Assembly (NCBI GenBank): GCA_030650875.1
Contig: JAUSDK010000206.1
Coordinates: 1 to 43,043 of the forward strand
Direction: 5' to 3'
Origin: Polaromonas sp.
GTDB taxonomy: Bacteria; Pseudomonadota; Gammaproteobacteria; Burkholderiales; Burkholderiaceae_C
DNA: 43,043 nucleotides
Shown: positions 19,758 through 28,166 of the stretch, one piece after another
Layout of the letters: each line of letters starts with the position of its first letter
How positions within the stretch are numbered: the stretch's first letter is position 1
Made by a program: the position numbers and the translations under genes
Notes under the pieces: model-generated
The model's input: the letters and a program-made list of their open reading frames with translations, nothing else
Told to the model about the DNA's origin: nothing
Database searches by the model: none

Positions 19758-19786
19758 AGTCTAGGCGGCATTGCACGGATTGATAA
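19758..19786 (-). promoter_or_regulatory. Candidate mmsA promoter
   Basis: On minus, TTATCA (19781-19786) and TAGACT (19758-19763) are separated by exactly 17 bp. The predicted transcription start near 19751 puts the palindrome at 19806-19827 at about -65, the usual activation site for a LysR-type regulator. Confidence 0.4.
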
Positions 19787-19808
19787 GCCCCGGAATTACG
19801 ACTACATT
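19780..19808 (+). promoter_or_regulatory. Candidate promoter of the LysR gene
   Basis: TTGATA (19780-19785) and TACATT (19803-19808) are 17 bp apart. The -35 overlaps the mmsA -35 on the other strand. The -10 lies at the edge of the palindrome, so the regulator could repress its own transcription. Confidence 0.4.
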
Positions 19809-19827
19809 GTTCACTTTAATGAACAAT
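19806..19827. promoter_or_regulatory. LysR-type operator, perfect 8-bp inverted repeat
   Basis: ATTGTTCA and TGAACAAT are perfect inverted arms around CTTTAA. The site lies between the divergent mmsA and LysR genes, centred about 65 bp upstream of the predicted mmsA start and overlapping the predicted LysR start region. This is classic geometry for activation of the target and self-repression. Confidence 0.65.
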
Positions 19828-20808
19828 TGGCCGGAAATTGCGGTGTCCACAGACCAAATCGCCCCTCTCGTTGCCGACCTGCACCTGCTGACGGTGCTGG
19901 CCGCGACGCAAAGCTTCACCCAGACGGCGCGCCGCCTCGGCCTGTCCAAAGCCTCGGTCAGTGCGCGCATCGCCGAGCTGGAGCGCGCGGCGGGCGTGGC
20001 GCTGGTGCGCCGCACCACACGGTCCGTGGGCCTGACCGAGGCCGGACAGCAACTGGTGGGCGACCTGCTCCCCGCGTTCAACCGCATCAGCGAGAGTTAC
20101 AGCGCCGCACGCGACCTGGTGGGCGCGCCGCGCGGGCTGATTCGCGTGACGGCACCGGTGGCGCTGGGACGGCAGCACCTGGCGCCGTGCGTGGCGGCGT
20201 TTTTAAAGCGCTTCCCGGGCATTCACATTGAACTGGAACTGACCGACCGCTTTGTGAATTTGCCGAGCGAAGGCTTCGATGTCGCCATTCGCCACACCAG
20301 CGCCCCGCCCGATACGCATGTCGCCTGGGCCTTGTGCGAGACGCGCTCGGTGTTGCTGGCCAGCCCCGACTACCTGGCGCGACGCGGCGTGCCCGAGCAC
20401 CCCGCCGACCTGGCGAGCCACGACTGCCTGCTGTATCTGGGCAACCTGGCAGGAACCCGTGCGGCAAGCTGGACCTTCACCCGCGCCGGCGAGCCGGAAT
20501 CGGCTGAAAAAGTCAGCGTCCACATCGAAGGGCCGTTGAAGGTCAATAACAGCGAGGTGGTTCGCGAGGCGCTGCTGGCCGGTCTGGGTATCGGCCTGCT
20601 GCCCGACTTCAGCGTGCCCGTTGGCCCACGCCATGCGGCCCCGCCGCTGGTCAGGGTGTTGCCCGACTGGCGCGTCCATGGCTTTTTCGGAGAACGCATC
20701 TACGCGCTGCGCCCTTTGTCCTCCCAGGTGCCCAGGGCCGTTCAATGCTTCGTGGAGCACCTGCGGCAAAGCTTTGCGGCAGGTTTCAGCTTGCCGCCCG
20801 AGCCCTGA
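19819..20808 (+). CDS. LysR-family regulator, probably of mmsA
   Basis: This is a transcription factor with an N-terminal winged HTH (LLTVLAATQSFTQTARRLGLSKASVSARIAELE) and a C-terminal periplasmic-binding-like effector domain (GLIRVTAPVALGRQHLAPCVAAFLKRFPGIHIELELTDR, GFDVAIRH). It belongs to the CrgA/AaeR-like group by appearance. Two starts are possible. ATG 19819 lies inside the operator and would be almost leaderless. GTG 19843 (VSTDQIAPLVADLHLL) leaves the palindrome entirely upstream and has GGAAAT before it. I list the ATG but find the GTG equally likely. The product is about 322-330 residues. Its divergence from mmsA makes mmsA the likely target; the effector is unknown. Confidence 0.9.
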   Translation: MNNWPEIAVSTDQIAPLVADLHLLTVLAATQSFTQTARRLGLSKASVSARIAELERAAGVALVRRTTRSVGLTEAGQQLVGDLLPAFNRISESYSAARDLVGAPRGLIRVTAPVALGRQHLAPCVAAFLKRFPGIHIELELTDRFVNLPSEGFDVAIRHTSAPPDTHVAWALCETRSVLLASPDYLARRGVPEHPADLASHDCLLYLGNLAGTRAASWTFTRAGEPESAEKVSVHIEGPLKVNNSEVVREALLAGLGIGLLPDFSVPVGPRHAAPPLVRVLPDWRVHGFFGERIYALRPLSSQVPRAVQCFVEHLRQSFAAGFSLPPEP

Positions 20809-20920
20809 ACAACCAGCGCTGCAAGGCAAAGCTGCGGACCACCAACCCAGGCGTGACCGTTGGAACCCGTCAGCATCATGCGGCAAAAAGGCCGCCTGTT
20901 GGCACCGATAATCAGCGTCC

Positions 20921-21430
20921 ATGAACAAACGATGGAAACCCAGCGCCACGGTCGCGGCCGTGATTGAACGCGATTTCGACGGCATCCAGAAATTCCTGCT
21001 GGTGGAAGAGGAAACCCGGGACGGACTGAAGCTCAACAACCCGGCCGGCCACCTGGACCCCGGCGAAAGCCCGGCCCAGGGCTGCGCGCGCGAGACGCTG
21101 GAGGAAACCGCTTTTCACTTCACCCCCACGGCCCTCGTCGGTGTTTACCTGTCACGCTTTGAGCAGACCGACGCCCGGGCGCCCAGCGGGAAACTGGACA
21201 TCACCTACCTGCGTTTTGCGTTTTGCGGGGACCTGGGCGCCCACATGGCAGGCCAGGCGCTGGACGAAGGCATTGTGCGCACCGTGTGGCTCACGGCCGA
21301 CGAAATTCGCGCCTGCGCTGACATGCACCGCAGCCCCTTGCTGCTGCGCTGCCTCGAAGACTACCTCGCGGGGCGGCGCTACCCGCTGGAACTCGTCACC
21401 ACGGACCCGTCTGTGATGCTATTGCGTTAA
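20921..21430 (+). CDS. nudJ: NUDIX hydrolase, NudJ-like phosphatase
   Basis: This hydrolase of nucleoside (or thiamine) phosphates has a Nudix box GHLDPGESPAQGCARETLEETAF at about residues 43-65, which keeps the RExxEE metal ligands. The 169 residues and the opening MNKRWKPSATVAAVIE resemble NudJ (YmfB), which in Escherichia coli lies beside mnmA. Here mnmA is 7.7 kb downstream, beyond a block of catabolic genes. GATAAT lies 8 bp before the ATG with no Shine-Dalgarno, so the transcript may be nearly leaderless. The stop codon is supplied by a 17-bp palindromic element starting at 21418, so the last residues (MLLR) may derive from it. Confidence 0.82.
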   Translation: MNKRWKPSATVAAVIERDFDGIQKFLLVEEETRDGLKLNNPAGHLDPGESPAQGCARETLEETAFHFTPTALVGVYLSRFEQTDARAPSGKLDITYLRFAFCGDLGAHMAGQALDEGIVRTVWLTADEIRACADMHRSPLLLRCLEDYLAGRRYPLELVTTDPSVMLLR

Positions 21431-21480
21431 TAGCTACAAACCTCTGCGCATCATGGGCTTGAGGCCTATTTGATGCGCAG
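21418..21480. repeat. Composite palindromic element at the 3' end of nudJ
   Basis: The element starts with GCTATTGCGTTAATAGC (21418-21434), one of three full 17-bp GCTATT-N5-AATAGC palindromes here. A second, perfect 10-bp inverted repeat follows, CTGCGCATCA (21444-21453) and TGATGCGCAG (21471-21480). It lies between converging nudJ and a TctC gene and could end transcription from either side. The GGCTTGAGGCCTATTT stretch in the loop recalls a repeat common in Comamonadaceae (from memory). Confidence 0.65.
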
Positions 21481-21519
21481 AAATGGCGCCCCGCACAGGC
21501 GGCGCAGCGCCAGCTCCGA

Positions 21520-22518
21520 TCATTCAGCCGAGATTTTCCGCTCCCGGACAATGCGCCCCCAGGTGGCAGACTCGCTGGCCATGAAACGAGCCAGCTCGTC
21601 GCGCGTGCCGGGCTGCGGCGTCAGCCCGTGCTTGAGCAGCTGCTCGCGCACGTCGGGCGCATTGAGCACCTTGACCAGCTCCAGGTTCCAGCGGTCCAGC
21701 AGGGGCTTGGGGGTTTTGCTGGACGCCACGAAGGCATACCAGTTGGTGGCATTGAAGCCGGGGTAGCCAGACTCGGCGATGGTCGGCACGTTGGGCATGA
21801 AGGCCGGGCGGCTCAGGCCGGTGGTGGCCAGCGGAATCAGCTTGCCGGAGTCGATGTGCGGGCCTGCGGTGGCCGGGGTAGAGTAGTACGCGGCAACCCG
21901 GCCGCCCAGCAGGTCCTGCAGCGCGGGGGCACCGCCCTTGTAGGGAATGTGCACGGTGTCGATGCCGGCCTGGACGTTGAACAGCTCGCCCGCCAGGTGC
22001 GATGCCGAACCGGCGCCGGTCGACGCGAAGTCCAGGCTGCCGGGCTTCTTTTTGGCCAGTGCCACAAACTCGGCCAGGGTCTTGACGCCGACGCCGGCAT
22101 GCACCACCAGCACGTTGGGAAAGTTCACACCCATGGTGATGGGGGCCAGGTCGCGCACCGGGTCGTAGGCCAGCTTCATCATGTGCGGCGCAATCGTCAG
22201 CGGGCCGATCGAGCCAAACAGCAGCGTGGCGCCATCACCCGGGGCGCTGGCCACAAACTGGTGGGCAATGTTGCCGCCTGCGCCGGGCTTGTTGTCCACA
22301 ATCACGGTCTGGCCAATGTTTTCGCCGAGCTTTTTGGCAATCAGGCGCGCGGCGATGTCCGAAGCGCCGCCGGCCGCAAAGCCCACGACCAGGTTCACGG
22401 TCTTTTTGGGAGGAAAGTCCTGGGCCTGGGCCTGGGCCTGGGCAGGTGCGGTGAACGTGGTGAGCGCGGGCAGCAGGGCCAGCGCGGCACAGACTTGAAG
22501 CAGTTGTCGTTTTTTCAT
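21520..22518 (-). CDS. tctC: TctC/Bug-family tricarboxylate-binding receptor (copy 1)
   Basis: This periplasmic solute receptor belongs to the tripartite tricarboxylate transporter type and is 332 residues long. A signal peptide (MKKRQLLQVCAALALLPALTTFTAPAQAQ) ends in an unusual AQAQAQAQ run, encoded by four tandem CCTGGG units. Family marks are VNLVVGFAAGGASDIAARLIA, VDNKPGAGGNIAHQFVA and VPTIAESGYPGFNATNWYAF. No tctA or tctB permease genes are in the window, so it must pair with a distant permease or serve as a sensor. It is the last gene of the minus-strand tcu cluster, and its 3' end faces nudJ. The ligand is probably a carboxylate; its identity is unknown. Confidence 0.92.
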   Translation of the reverse strand: MKKRQLLQVCAALALLPALTTFTAPAQAQAQAQDFPPKKTVNLVVGFAAGGASDIAARLIAKKLGENIGQTVIVDNKPGAGGNIAHQFVASAPGDGATLLFGSIGPLTIAPHMMKLAYDPVRDLAPITMGVNFPNVLVVHAGVGVKTLAEFVALAKKKPGSLDFASTGAGSASHLAGELFNVQAGIDTVHIPYKGGAPALQDLLGGRVAAYYSTPATAGPHIDSGKLIPLATTGLSRPAFMPNVPTIAESGYPGFNATNWYAFVASSKTPKPLLDRWNLELVKVLNAPDVREQLLKHGLTPQPGTRDELARFMASESATWGRIVRERKISAE

Positions 22519-22546
22519 GGTGTTTCCTTTTATACGGTTGAAAGAT

Positions 22547-23547
22547 GGATCTCAAGGGATGCTGTTTTGCAAGGGCTGGCCCGCATGCCAGCGCGCCAGG
22601 TTGGCAAGGAAGATGTCCGCGACACGGCGGTAGTTGCCGTCGGAATGACCGGCCGAATGCGGCGTCACGATGACGTTGTCGAACCCCCACAGCGGCGACT
22701 CGGTGGCCAGTGGCTCATGCTCGAACACATCCAGGAAGGCGCCGCCCAGCCGCCCCTGGCGTAAAACCTCTACCAAATCACGCTCGACCACCACCTCGCC
22801 CCGGGCCACATTCAGGAGGCACGCCCCCGCCGGGAGGGCCATCAAGGCCTCGCGGTTCACCAGCCCGCGGGTCTGGTCCGTCAGCGGACACGCCAGCAGC
22901 AACCAGTCCGCACGCGGTAGCACGGCCGGGAATGACGCGAAGCCCACCATCTCGACCCCCGCCTCTTCGTTTGACGGCGGGTTGCGGCGCACCACGATGA
23001 CGTGCAGCCCCAGCATGCGCAGGAATGCGCCCAGACGCTGGCCAATCGGCCCCCAGCCCACCACCACAGCGGTCTGCCCCGCCAGATCACGCGGCGGCTG
23101 CGACAACAGGGGCGCCCAAGTGCGCGCCTGCTGCGCAGCCATCAGCTGCGGAAAACGGCGCGCCAGGGCCAGCAGGCCCGCCAGCGCGGTTTGCGCCACC
23201 ACCTCGGCATTGGCACCCGACGAGTTCGTGACCTGTACGCCGCGTGCCCGCAGCTCGGCATAAATCGGGCGGTCCGCACCGGCCGAATGCATCTGCACCC
23301 AACGGAGTTCGCCGGAGCGGCGCAGCACGGCATAAAAAGCCTGCAGGTCGAGCGTGAGGACATCCTTGCTCGACAGCCCGGTCACATCGCGCGAGATAAA
23401 AGCCAGGTCAACCCCGGGCTGCGGCGCGCCGCCGACCTCTTCCGCCGTGACGAGTTGATGCGGTCGCGCCCCGAGCACGGCCGCAATCGCAGGCGCGAGT
23501 TCCTGGCGGGCTTGCGGCGACAGCAAAATGCGAAGCGGTCTCGTCAT
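22547..23547 (-). CDS. D-isomer-specific 2-hydroxyacid dehydrogenase
   Basis: This NAD(P)-dependent enzyme interconverts a 2-oxo acid and a D-2-hydroxy acid. MTRPLRILLSPQARQEL is the sensible start (23547), with GGAG upstream and 9 bp after the preceding stop; the track ORF starts 17 codons early inside the neighbouring gene. The product is about 331 residues. The dinucleotide motif VVGWGPIGQRLG lies mid-protein, and the catalytic set Arg (NVARGEVV), Glu (FEHEP) and His (TPHSAGHS) is present. It lies between two TctC genes in the tcu cluster, so the substrate may be a hydroxylated di- or tricarboxylic acid. The track places the stop at 22552; the listed end may be a few bases generous. Confidence 0.85.
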
Positions 23548-23555
23548 GGGGCCAC

Positions 23556-24593
23556 TCACTCCGCGCGGGCGCCGGACTCCAGCACGATCACTTTCCATTT
23601 CTCAAACTCACGCTGCACAAACTGGCCAAACTGCGCCGGTGTGCCGCCGATGGGGTCTGCGCCCTCGCGAATCATCTGCTGCTCGATCGCCGGAACACTG
23701 ATCACCTCATTGACACTTTTGTTGAGCGCCAGGATCACGGACTCGGGCGTGCCCTTGGGGGCGAAGAAGCCAAACCAGGAGCCGGCCTCAAAACCCGGAA
23801 AACCCTTCTCTGCAACCGTCGGCACCTCGGCCATGGAGCGCGAGCGCTTGGCGCTGCTGACCGCGATCGGCCGCAGCTTGCCGGCCTGGATATGGGCCAT
23901 CACGGACGGAATGGTCGCGAACATGAACTGGATGCGCCCTGCCAGCAGGTCACGCAGGGCATCGGCGCCTTTGTAGGGAACGTGCGTGGCCTCGAAACCA
24001 GCACGCTGGCCCATCATGTAGCTGGAAAGATGGGACGAGGTGCCAATCCCGGTTGAGCCATAGTTGAGCTTGCCCGGATTGGCTTTGGCGTAGGCAATGA
24101 ACTCTTCGACTGTTTTGGCGCTGACGGAAGGATGCACGACCAGCACATTGGGCACCTCGGCGATCTGCACCACCGGCACCAGATCGCTCAGGGGGTTGTA
24201 AGGCAGATTTTTATACAGCGTGGGGTTGACCGCGATCGGCCCCACCGAATTGACAATCAGCGTGTAGCCATCGGGCGCCGAACGTACCACCATCTCGGTG
24301 CCGATGTTGCCGCCCGCCCCGGGCTTGTTGTCCACCACGAACTGCTGCTTGAAGCGCTCGGACAACTGCTGCGACACCAGCCGGGTCAGGATGTCGGTGG
24401 TACCACCTGCGGTGAATGCCACCACCACCCGCACCGGCTTGGCCGGATAGGCCGGCGCCTGCGCGCTGGCTGCGCCAACCGCCCCCAGCAGCAGAGCGGC
24501 GACGCAGCGCGCGCCGTGGCGCCGGGTCTGCGCCCATAGGCTGGACAGTCGGCCACCGAGAGGCTTGTTGAGATGCGATAGGGTTGTTTTCAT
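23556..24593 (-). CDS. tctC: TctC/Bug-family tricarboxylate-binding receptor (copy 2)
   Basis: This 345-residue periplasmic receptor carries VRVVVAFTAGGTTDILTRLVSQQL, VDNKPGAGGNIGTEMVVR and VPTVAEKGFPGFEAGSWFGFF, all standard for the family. The N-terminus is long: about 20 polar residues precede the hydrophobic core (CVAALLLGAVGAASAQA), so the true start could be further in, though no internal ATG fits well. It shares little detail with copy 1 beyond family motifs, so the two probably bind different ligands. It lies between the class II aldolase and the D-2-hydroxyacid dehydrogenase, all on minus. Confidence 0.92.
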   Translation of the reverse strand: MKTTLSHLNKPLGGRLSSLWAQTRRHGARCVAALLLGAVGAASAQAPAYPAKPVRVVVAFTAGGTTDILTRLVSQQLSERFKQQFVVDNKPGAGGNIGTEMVVRSAPDGYTLIVNSVGPIAVNPTLYKNLPYNPLSDLVPVVQIAEVPNVLVVHPSVSAKTVEEFIAYAKANPGKLNYGSTGIGTSSHLSSYMMGQRAGFEATHVPYKGADALRDLLAGRIQFMFATIPSVMAHIQAGKLRPIAVSSAKRSRSMAEVPTVAEKGFPGFEAGSWFGFFAPKGTPESVILALNKSVNEVISVPAIEQQMIREGADPIGGTPAQFGQFVQREFEKWKVIVLESGARAE

Positions 24594-24659
24594 GTTTGTC
24601 TCCTGTTGTTTTGTATCGTTGCTTCACGGGTCGCCGGTCTGTCGCCGGCTTGACGGCTG

Positions 24660-25448
24660 TCAGCTCTTGTAGCTCGGGTCCATGCGGTCCAGCTTTCTGA
24701 GCAGGGCCGGCCACTCCATCAGCCCGTAAGGCCGTCGGGTGCTGGGTTGGTAGTTGTTCCAGGTCTCTTCCAGCACGTCTGGCGCCACTTTCACCAGCGG
24801 CGTGTTGCAGGCCATGGCGGCCAGTTGCGAATGGCAGGCCAGCTCCACCCGGTGCATCCAGTTGAAGGCTTCACCGATGCTGCGCCCCACCGTCAGCACC
24901 CCGTGGTTGCGCAGAATCAGCGCCTCGCCCTGGCCCAGATCACGCACCAGCGAGACTTGCTCGTCAAGGTTGAGCACCACGCCCTGGTAGTCGTGGTAGC
25001 CGATCTTGAGAAAGCGCATCGCTGTCTGGGTGATGGGCAGCAGGCCGCATTCCAGGGCCGACACGGCCATCGAGGCCCAGCTGTGGGTGTGAATCACGCA
25101 CGCCACTTCGGGCCGGGCTTCATGCACCGCACTATGAATAACGTAGCCGGCCTTGTTGACGCCGTAGTTGAGGTCACCGAAATCCGGCTGCGCCAGAATG
25201 CGGCCTTCATGGTCGATCTTGATCAGACTGGACGCGGTGATCTCCTCGTACATCATGCCGTAGGCATTGATCAGGAAGGCGCCGTCCTCATCGGGCACAC
25301 GGGCCGAGATGTGGTTGGCCATCATGTCCGACATGCCGTAGATCGCCACCAGCCGGTAGCAGGCGGCCAGGTCCACCCGGGCCTGCCACTCGGCCGCCGA
25401 ACAGCGGCCCTTCATCGATTCAATCTTCAGGTAACCGTCGTCGTTCAT
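24660..25448 (-). CDS. Class II aldolase/adducin-family protein
   Basis: This metal-dependent aldolase or decarboxylase-like protein has 262 residues. The zinc-binding pair lies in CVIHTHSWASMAVS and the third His in LILRNHGVLTVGRS. ANHISARVPDEDGAFLINAYGMMYEEITASSLIKID is the usual N-terminal half (compare fuculose-phosphate aldolase and the AraD group). In the tcu cluster it could cleave, epimerise or decarboxylate a product of TcuAB or of the hydroxyacid dehydrogenase; the substrate is unknown. The gap to tcuB is about 53 bp. Confidence 0.88.
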   Translation of the reverse strand: MNDDGYLKIESMKGRCSAAEWQARVDLAACYRLVAIYGMSDMMANHISARVPDEDGAFLINAYGMMYEEITASSLIKIDHEGRILAQPDFGDLNYGVNKAGYVIHSAVHEARPEVACVIHTHSWASMAVSALECGLLPITQTAMRFLKIGYHDYQGVVLNLDEQVSLVRDLGQGEALILRNHGVLTVGRSIGEAFNWMHRVELACHSQLAAMACNTPLVKVAPDVLEETWNNYQPSTRRPYGLMEWPALLRKLDRMDPSYKS

Positions 25449-25501
25449 GCAGGTTCTCCAGTGTGCAAACAGGTCAGCTTGTCAGCAGGCGCCTTGGCGC
25501 T

Positions 25502-26686
25502 TTAGTCCGCGCCCAGCCCGACCGGGTTGGGCTGACGTTTTTCCACCGCATGACGCAGCAGCGAGGCGGTGCGGAAAATGCCGTGGGCAAACTTGCCGTA
25601 GGGCAGCGTGGCAAACAGCGCCATCACCACGCCCAGATGAATCGCCAGCAGCGCCGCCAGCGCCGGTGTGCCGCGCGCCAGCCACAGCGCCAGGCCGCTC
25701 AAGCTGGTGAAAAACAGCAGCGCGATAAAGCCCAGGTCCATCGGCTTTTGGGCCGCATCGCCGTGTTGCGGGTGGCGCTTGAGGTTCAGCCGGAACAGGG
25801 CCGCCGTGCCGAGCAGCAAACTCACGCCGCCCACCGCGCCCAGCAGCTTGGGCAGGCTGGGCAGGTCGTAGGGCGCAGCCCAGCCGAAAACGTAGTGGTA
25901 TACCGTGGCCAGGCTGGTGGCGGCAAAGCACAGCATGAAGCCGTAGAAGGTCAGGTGGTGGGCGCGCTGGCGCGACAGGGTGTAGGCGTCGTCTTCGTTG
26001 TGGCAGCCGTCGCCATGGCCGCCATCGAGGTACTTCAGCCGCAGCACGTCATGGGTTGCCTCGGCGGCGGCTGGTGCGCTAACCGGCAGGCCCGAGGTGG
26101 CCGGCGTCACATCACGCCAGAAGCGCCGCACCCCCAGGCCCATGGCCAGCACCGCCCACAAAAACACCGGGGCAAACATGCCGACCAGCAGGTTGTGCGG
26201 GAACAGGTTGTAGAAGTTGCCCTGCAGGTCTCCACCCCACAGCGTGCCGTTGAGCGCCAGCGCCAGCAGCAAAAAGATCGCCAGCCCGGCCGCGAGCGCC
26301 AGCGACAGCGTGAGGCCATTGCGCTGGTAGAGCCGGCCCAGCGCCGGCGGCCAGGCGTAGTCCACATAGGTCTGGGCCCGGATCTGGGCCATGCTTTGGG
26401 GCACATTGACGGCAAACTCGTGCGGCGGCGCGTACTGGCAGGCGTGCAGGCAGGCGCCGCAGTTGTGGCACAGGTTGGCCAGGAAGTGGATGTCGGCCTT
26501 GCCGAATTCGAGCCGGCGTGTCATGGCCGGAAACACCGCGCAAAACCCTTCGCAGTAGCGGCAGGCGTTGCAGATCTGCATCTGGCGCGCCACTTCGGCC
26601 TCGGGCGCGCTCAGCGCCAGGCCCGCCGCCACGTTTCCATTGGCCAGCGCCACGGCGTCCCGCGCCAAGGCTTCAAGCTGCTGCAT
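25502..26686 (-). CDS. tcuB: TcuB-type tricarballylate electron-transfer protein (CitB family)
   Basis: This membrane-anchored iron-sulfur protein reoxidises the FADH2 of TcuA and passes electrons to the quinone pool. The N-terminal ~110 residues hold two cysteine clusters, [11 protein letters not shown] and [13 protein letters not shown], consistent with two [4Fe-4S] centres. The rest has about five or six hydrophobic helices with several histidines (for example [25 protein letters not shown] and [19 protein letters not shown]) that could carry haem. The 394 residues fit the family. Its AGGAG ribosome binding site lies inside the last codons of tcuA, and the two genes overlap by 14 bp. Confidence 0.9.
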   Translation of the reverse strand: MQQLEALARDAVALANGNVAAGLALSAPEAEVARQMQICNACRYCEGFCAVFPAMTRRLEFGKADIHFLANLCHNCGACLHACQYAPPHEFAVNVPQSMAQIRAQTYVDYAWPPALGRLYQRNGLTLSLALAAGLAIFLLLALALNGTLWGGDLQGNFYNLFPHNLLVGMFAPVFLWAVLAMGLGVRRFWRDVTPATSGLPVSAPAAAEATHDVLRLKYLDGGHGDGCHNEDDAYTLSRQRAHHLTFYGFMLCFAATSLATVYHYVFGWAAPYDLPSLPKLLGAVGGVSLLLGTAALFRLNLKRHPQHGDAAQKPMDLGFIALLFFTSLSGLALWLARGTPALAALLAIHLGVVMALFATLPYGKFAHGIFRTASLLRHAVEKRQPNPVGLGAD

Positions 26687-28088
26687 GATGAACTCCTGAT
26701 TTCATAGCTGCTTGCGCAGACTGGACACCGGCTATACGCCCAAAAGCCGTTCCAATCGACATGCCGACACCGGCGGTATAGCCCTTGCCCAGCACATTGC
26801 CGGCCATCATTTCGCCGGCCACAAACAGGTTGTCGCTCGACACGCCGCCAAACCGCACGGCGGTGGTCTCGTCCGTCTTGAGACCCAGGTAAGTGAAGGT
26901 CACCCCCGGCTTGAGGGCGTAGCCATAAAACGGGCCTTTGTCCACGGGGCGGGCCCAATGGGTTTTGGCCGGCAGCAGATCCTCGGTGTGGCAGTCGTCC
27001 AGCACCGTGTGGTCAAAGGTGCCGACCCGGCAGGCGGCGTTGTAGTCGTTCAGGGTCTGCATGAAGGTGGGCACATCCAGGCCGAGCTTTTGTGCCAGAT
27101 CGGGCAGGGTGTCGGCCCGGGTGCCGGGAAACACCGGCGGCATGAAACGGCCTGCGGCCTTGGCGTCAATGATTGAATAGCCCACCTGCCCCGGTTGCTG
27201 CGCCACCAGCCGGCCCCAGATGGCATAGCGCTTGGGCCAGAAATCCTCGCCTTCGTCATAAAAACGCCGGCCCTCGCGGTTGACCACCACGCCCAGCGAG
27301 ACACAGTCGATGCGGGTGCAGATACCGCCGTCATACAGCGGCGCCCGGGCGTCAATGGCCACCATGTGGGCCTGGGTGGGGTCGCCAATCATGTCGGCGC
27401 CGGCTTGCATGAGTTCCTTGAGCAAAACACCCCGATTGAAGCGGGTGCCGCGAATGGCAAAGTTGTCCGACGGCCACTCACCGCGTTCGTTCTGGCCCCA
27501 GGCTTCGCGCAGCCATTCGCGGTTGGACTCGAAGCCGCCGGCGGCCAGCACGCAGGTTTTGGCGGTGATGCGCTCGTCGCCAATGTAAGCGGCGACAAAA
27601 TGGCCGTCCTTGAGCTCCAGCCGGTCCACCGGCGCGCTGTAGCGAATCTGCACGCCGAGTTGTTCAGCACTGCGGTAGTAGGCGTTGACCAGGGCCTTGC
27701 CGCCGCCCATGAAAAACGCGTTGGTGCGGCTCAGGTGCAGCGTGCCCGACAGCGAGGGCTGGAAATGCACGCCGTGGCGGCGCATCCAGTCGCGGCAATT
27801 GCTGGATGCCCGGATGGTCAGGCGCGCCAGTGCTTCGTCGGTCTGGCCGCCGGTGACCTTGAGCAGGTCTTGCCAGAACTCCTCTTCAGAGTAGGCCTCG
27901 GTCAGCACATCTTGCGGCGCATCGTGCATGCAACGCAGGTTGCGCGTGTGGGCCGAGTTACCGCCACGCCATTCGCGCGGCGCGGCTTCGAGCAGCAGCA
28001 CGCTGGCGCCCGCTTCGCGCGCCATCAGCGCCGCGCATAGCGCCGCATTGCCGCCCCCGATCACCAACACATCCACATCCACAGTCAT
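26673..28088 (-). CDS. tcuA: FAD-dependent tricarballylate dehydrogenase
   Basis: In Salmonella this flavoprotein oxidises tricarballylate to cis-aconitate, which then enters the TCA cycle. The 471 residues open with the FAD motif [30 protein letters not shown]. They include [15 protein letters not shown] (second FAD segment), a fumarate-reductase-like substrate region and [25 protein letters not shown] near the end. The last ~15 residues ([17 protein letters not shown]) run through a dispersed repeat at 26703-26750 and look acquired. tcuR is upstream on the same strand, with an operator in between. TcuC, the Salmonella permease, is missing. A related substrate such as citraconate or aconitate is possible. 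Confidence 0.9.
   Translation of the reverse strand: MTVDVDVLVIGGGNAALCAALMAREAGASVLLLEAAPREWRGGNSAHTRNLRCMHDAPQDVLTEAYSEEEFWQDLLKVTGGQTDEALARLTIRASSNCRDWMRRHGVHFQPSLSGTLHLSRTNAFFMGGGKALVNAYYRSAEQLGVQIRYSAPVDRLELKDGHFVAAYIGDERITAKTCVLAAGGFESNREWLREAWGQNERGEWPSDNFAIRGTRFNRGVLLKELMQAGADMIGDPTQAHMVAIDARAPLYDGGICTRIDCVSLGVVVNREGRRFYDEGEDFWPKRYAIWGRLVAQQPGQVGYSIIDAKAAGRFMPPVFPGTRADTLPDLAQKLGLDVPTFMQTLNDYNAACRVGTFDHTVLDDCHTEDLLPAKTHWARPVDKGPFYGYALKPGVTFTYLGLKTDETTAVRFGGVSSDNLFVAGEMMAGNVLGKGYTAGVGMSIGTAFGRIAGVQSAQAAMKSGVHHAAA
26703..26750. repeat. Dispersed ATAGC element forming the tcuA 3' end
   Basis: CATAGCTGCTTGCGCAGAC followed by GGCTATACGCCCAAAAGCC has outer ATAGC/GCTAT arms. It resembles the AATAGCTAC..GGCTTGAGGCC element at 21428-21470. 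It overlaps the last codons of tcuA and the sequence just upstream of the tcuB ribosome binding site. The family assignment is from memory and by eye. Confidence 0.45.
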
Positions 28089-28118
28089 AACCGCCTCACC
28101 GTTTACAGGAAGGTGCCG

Positions 28119-28148
28119 ACTGTAGGGCCCATGCGGGTCTTTGGTCAG
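28119..28148 (-). promoter_or_regulatory. Candidate tcuA promoter
   Basis: On minus, CTGACC (28143-28148) and TACAGT (28119-28124) are 18 bp apart, predicting a start near 28112. The weak hexamers suit an activator-dependent promoter. The palindrome at 28167-28185 would then be centred at about -64. Confidence 0.4.
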
Positions 28149-28166
28149 CCCCGGCGCACGATAGGG

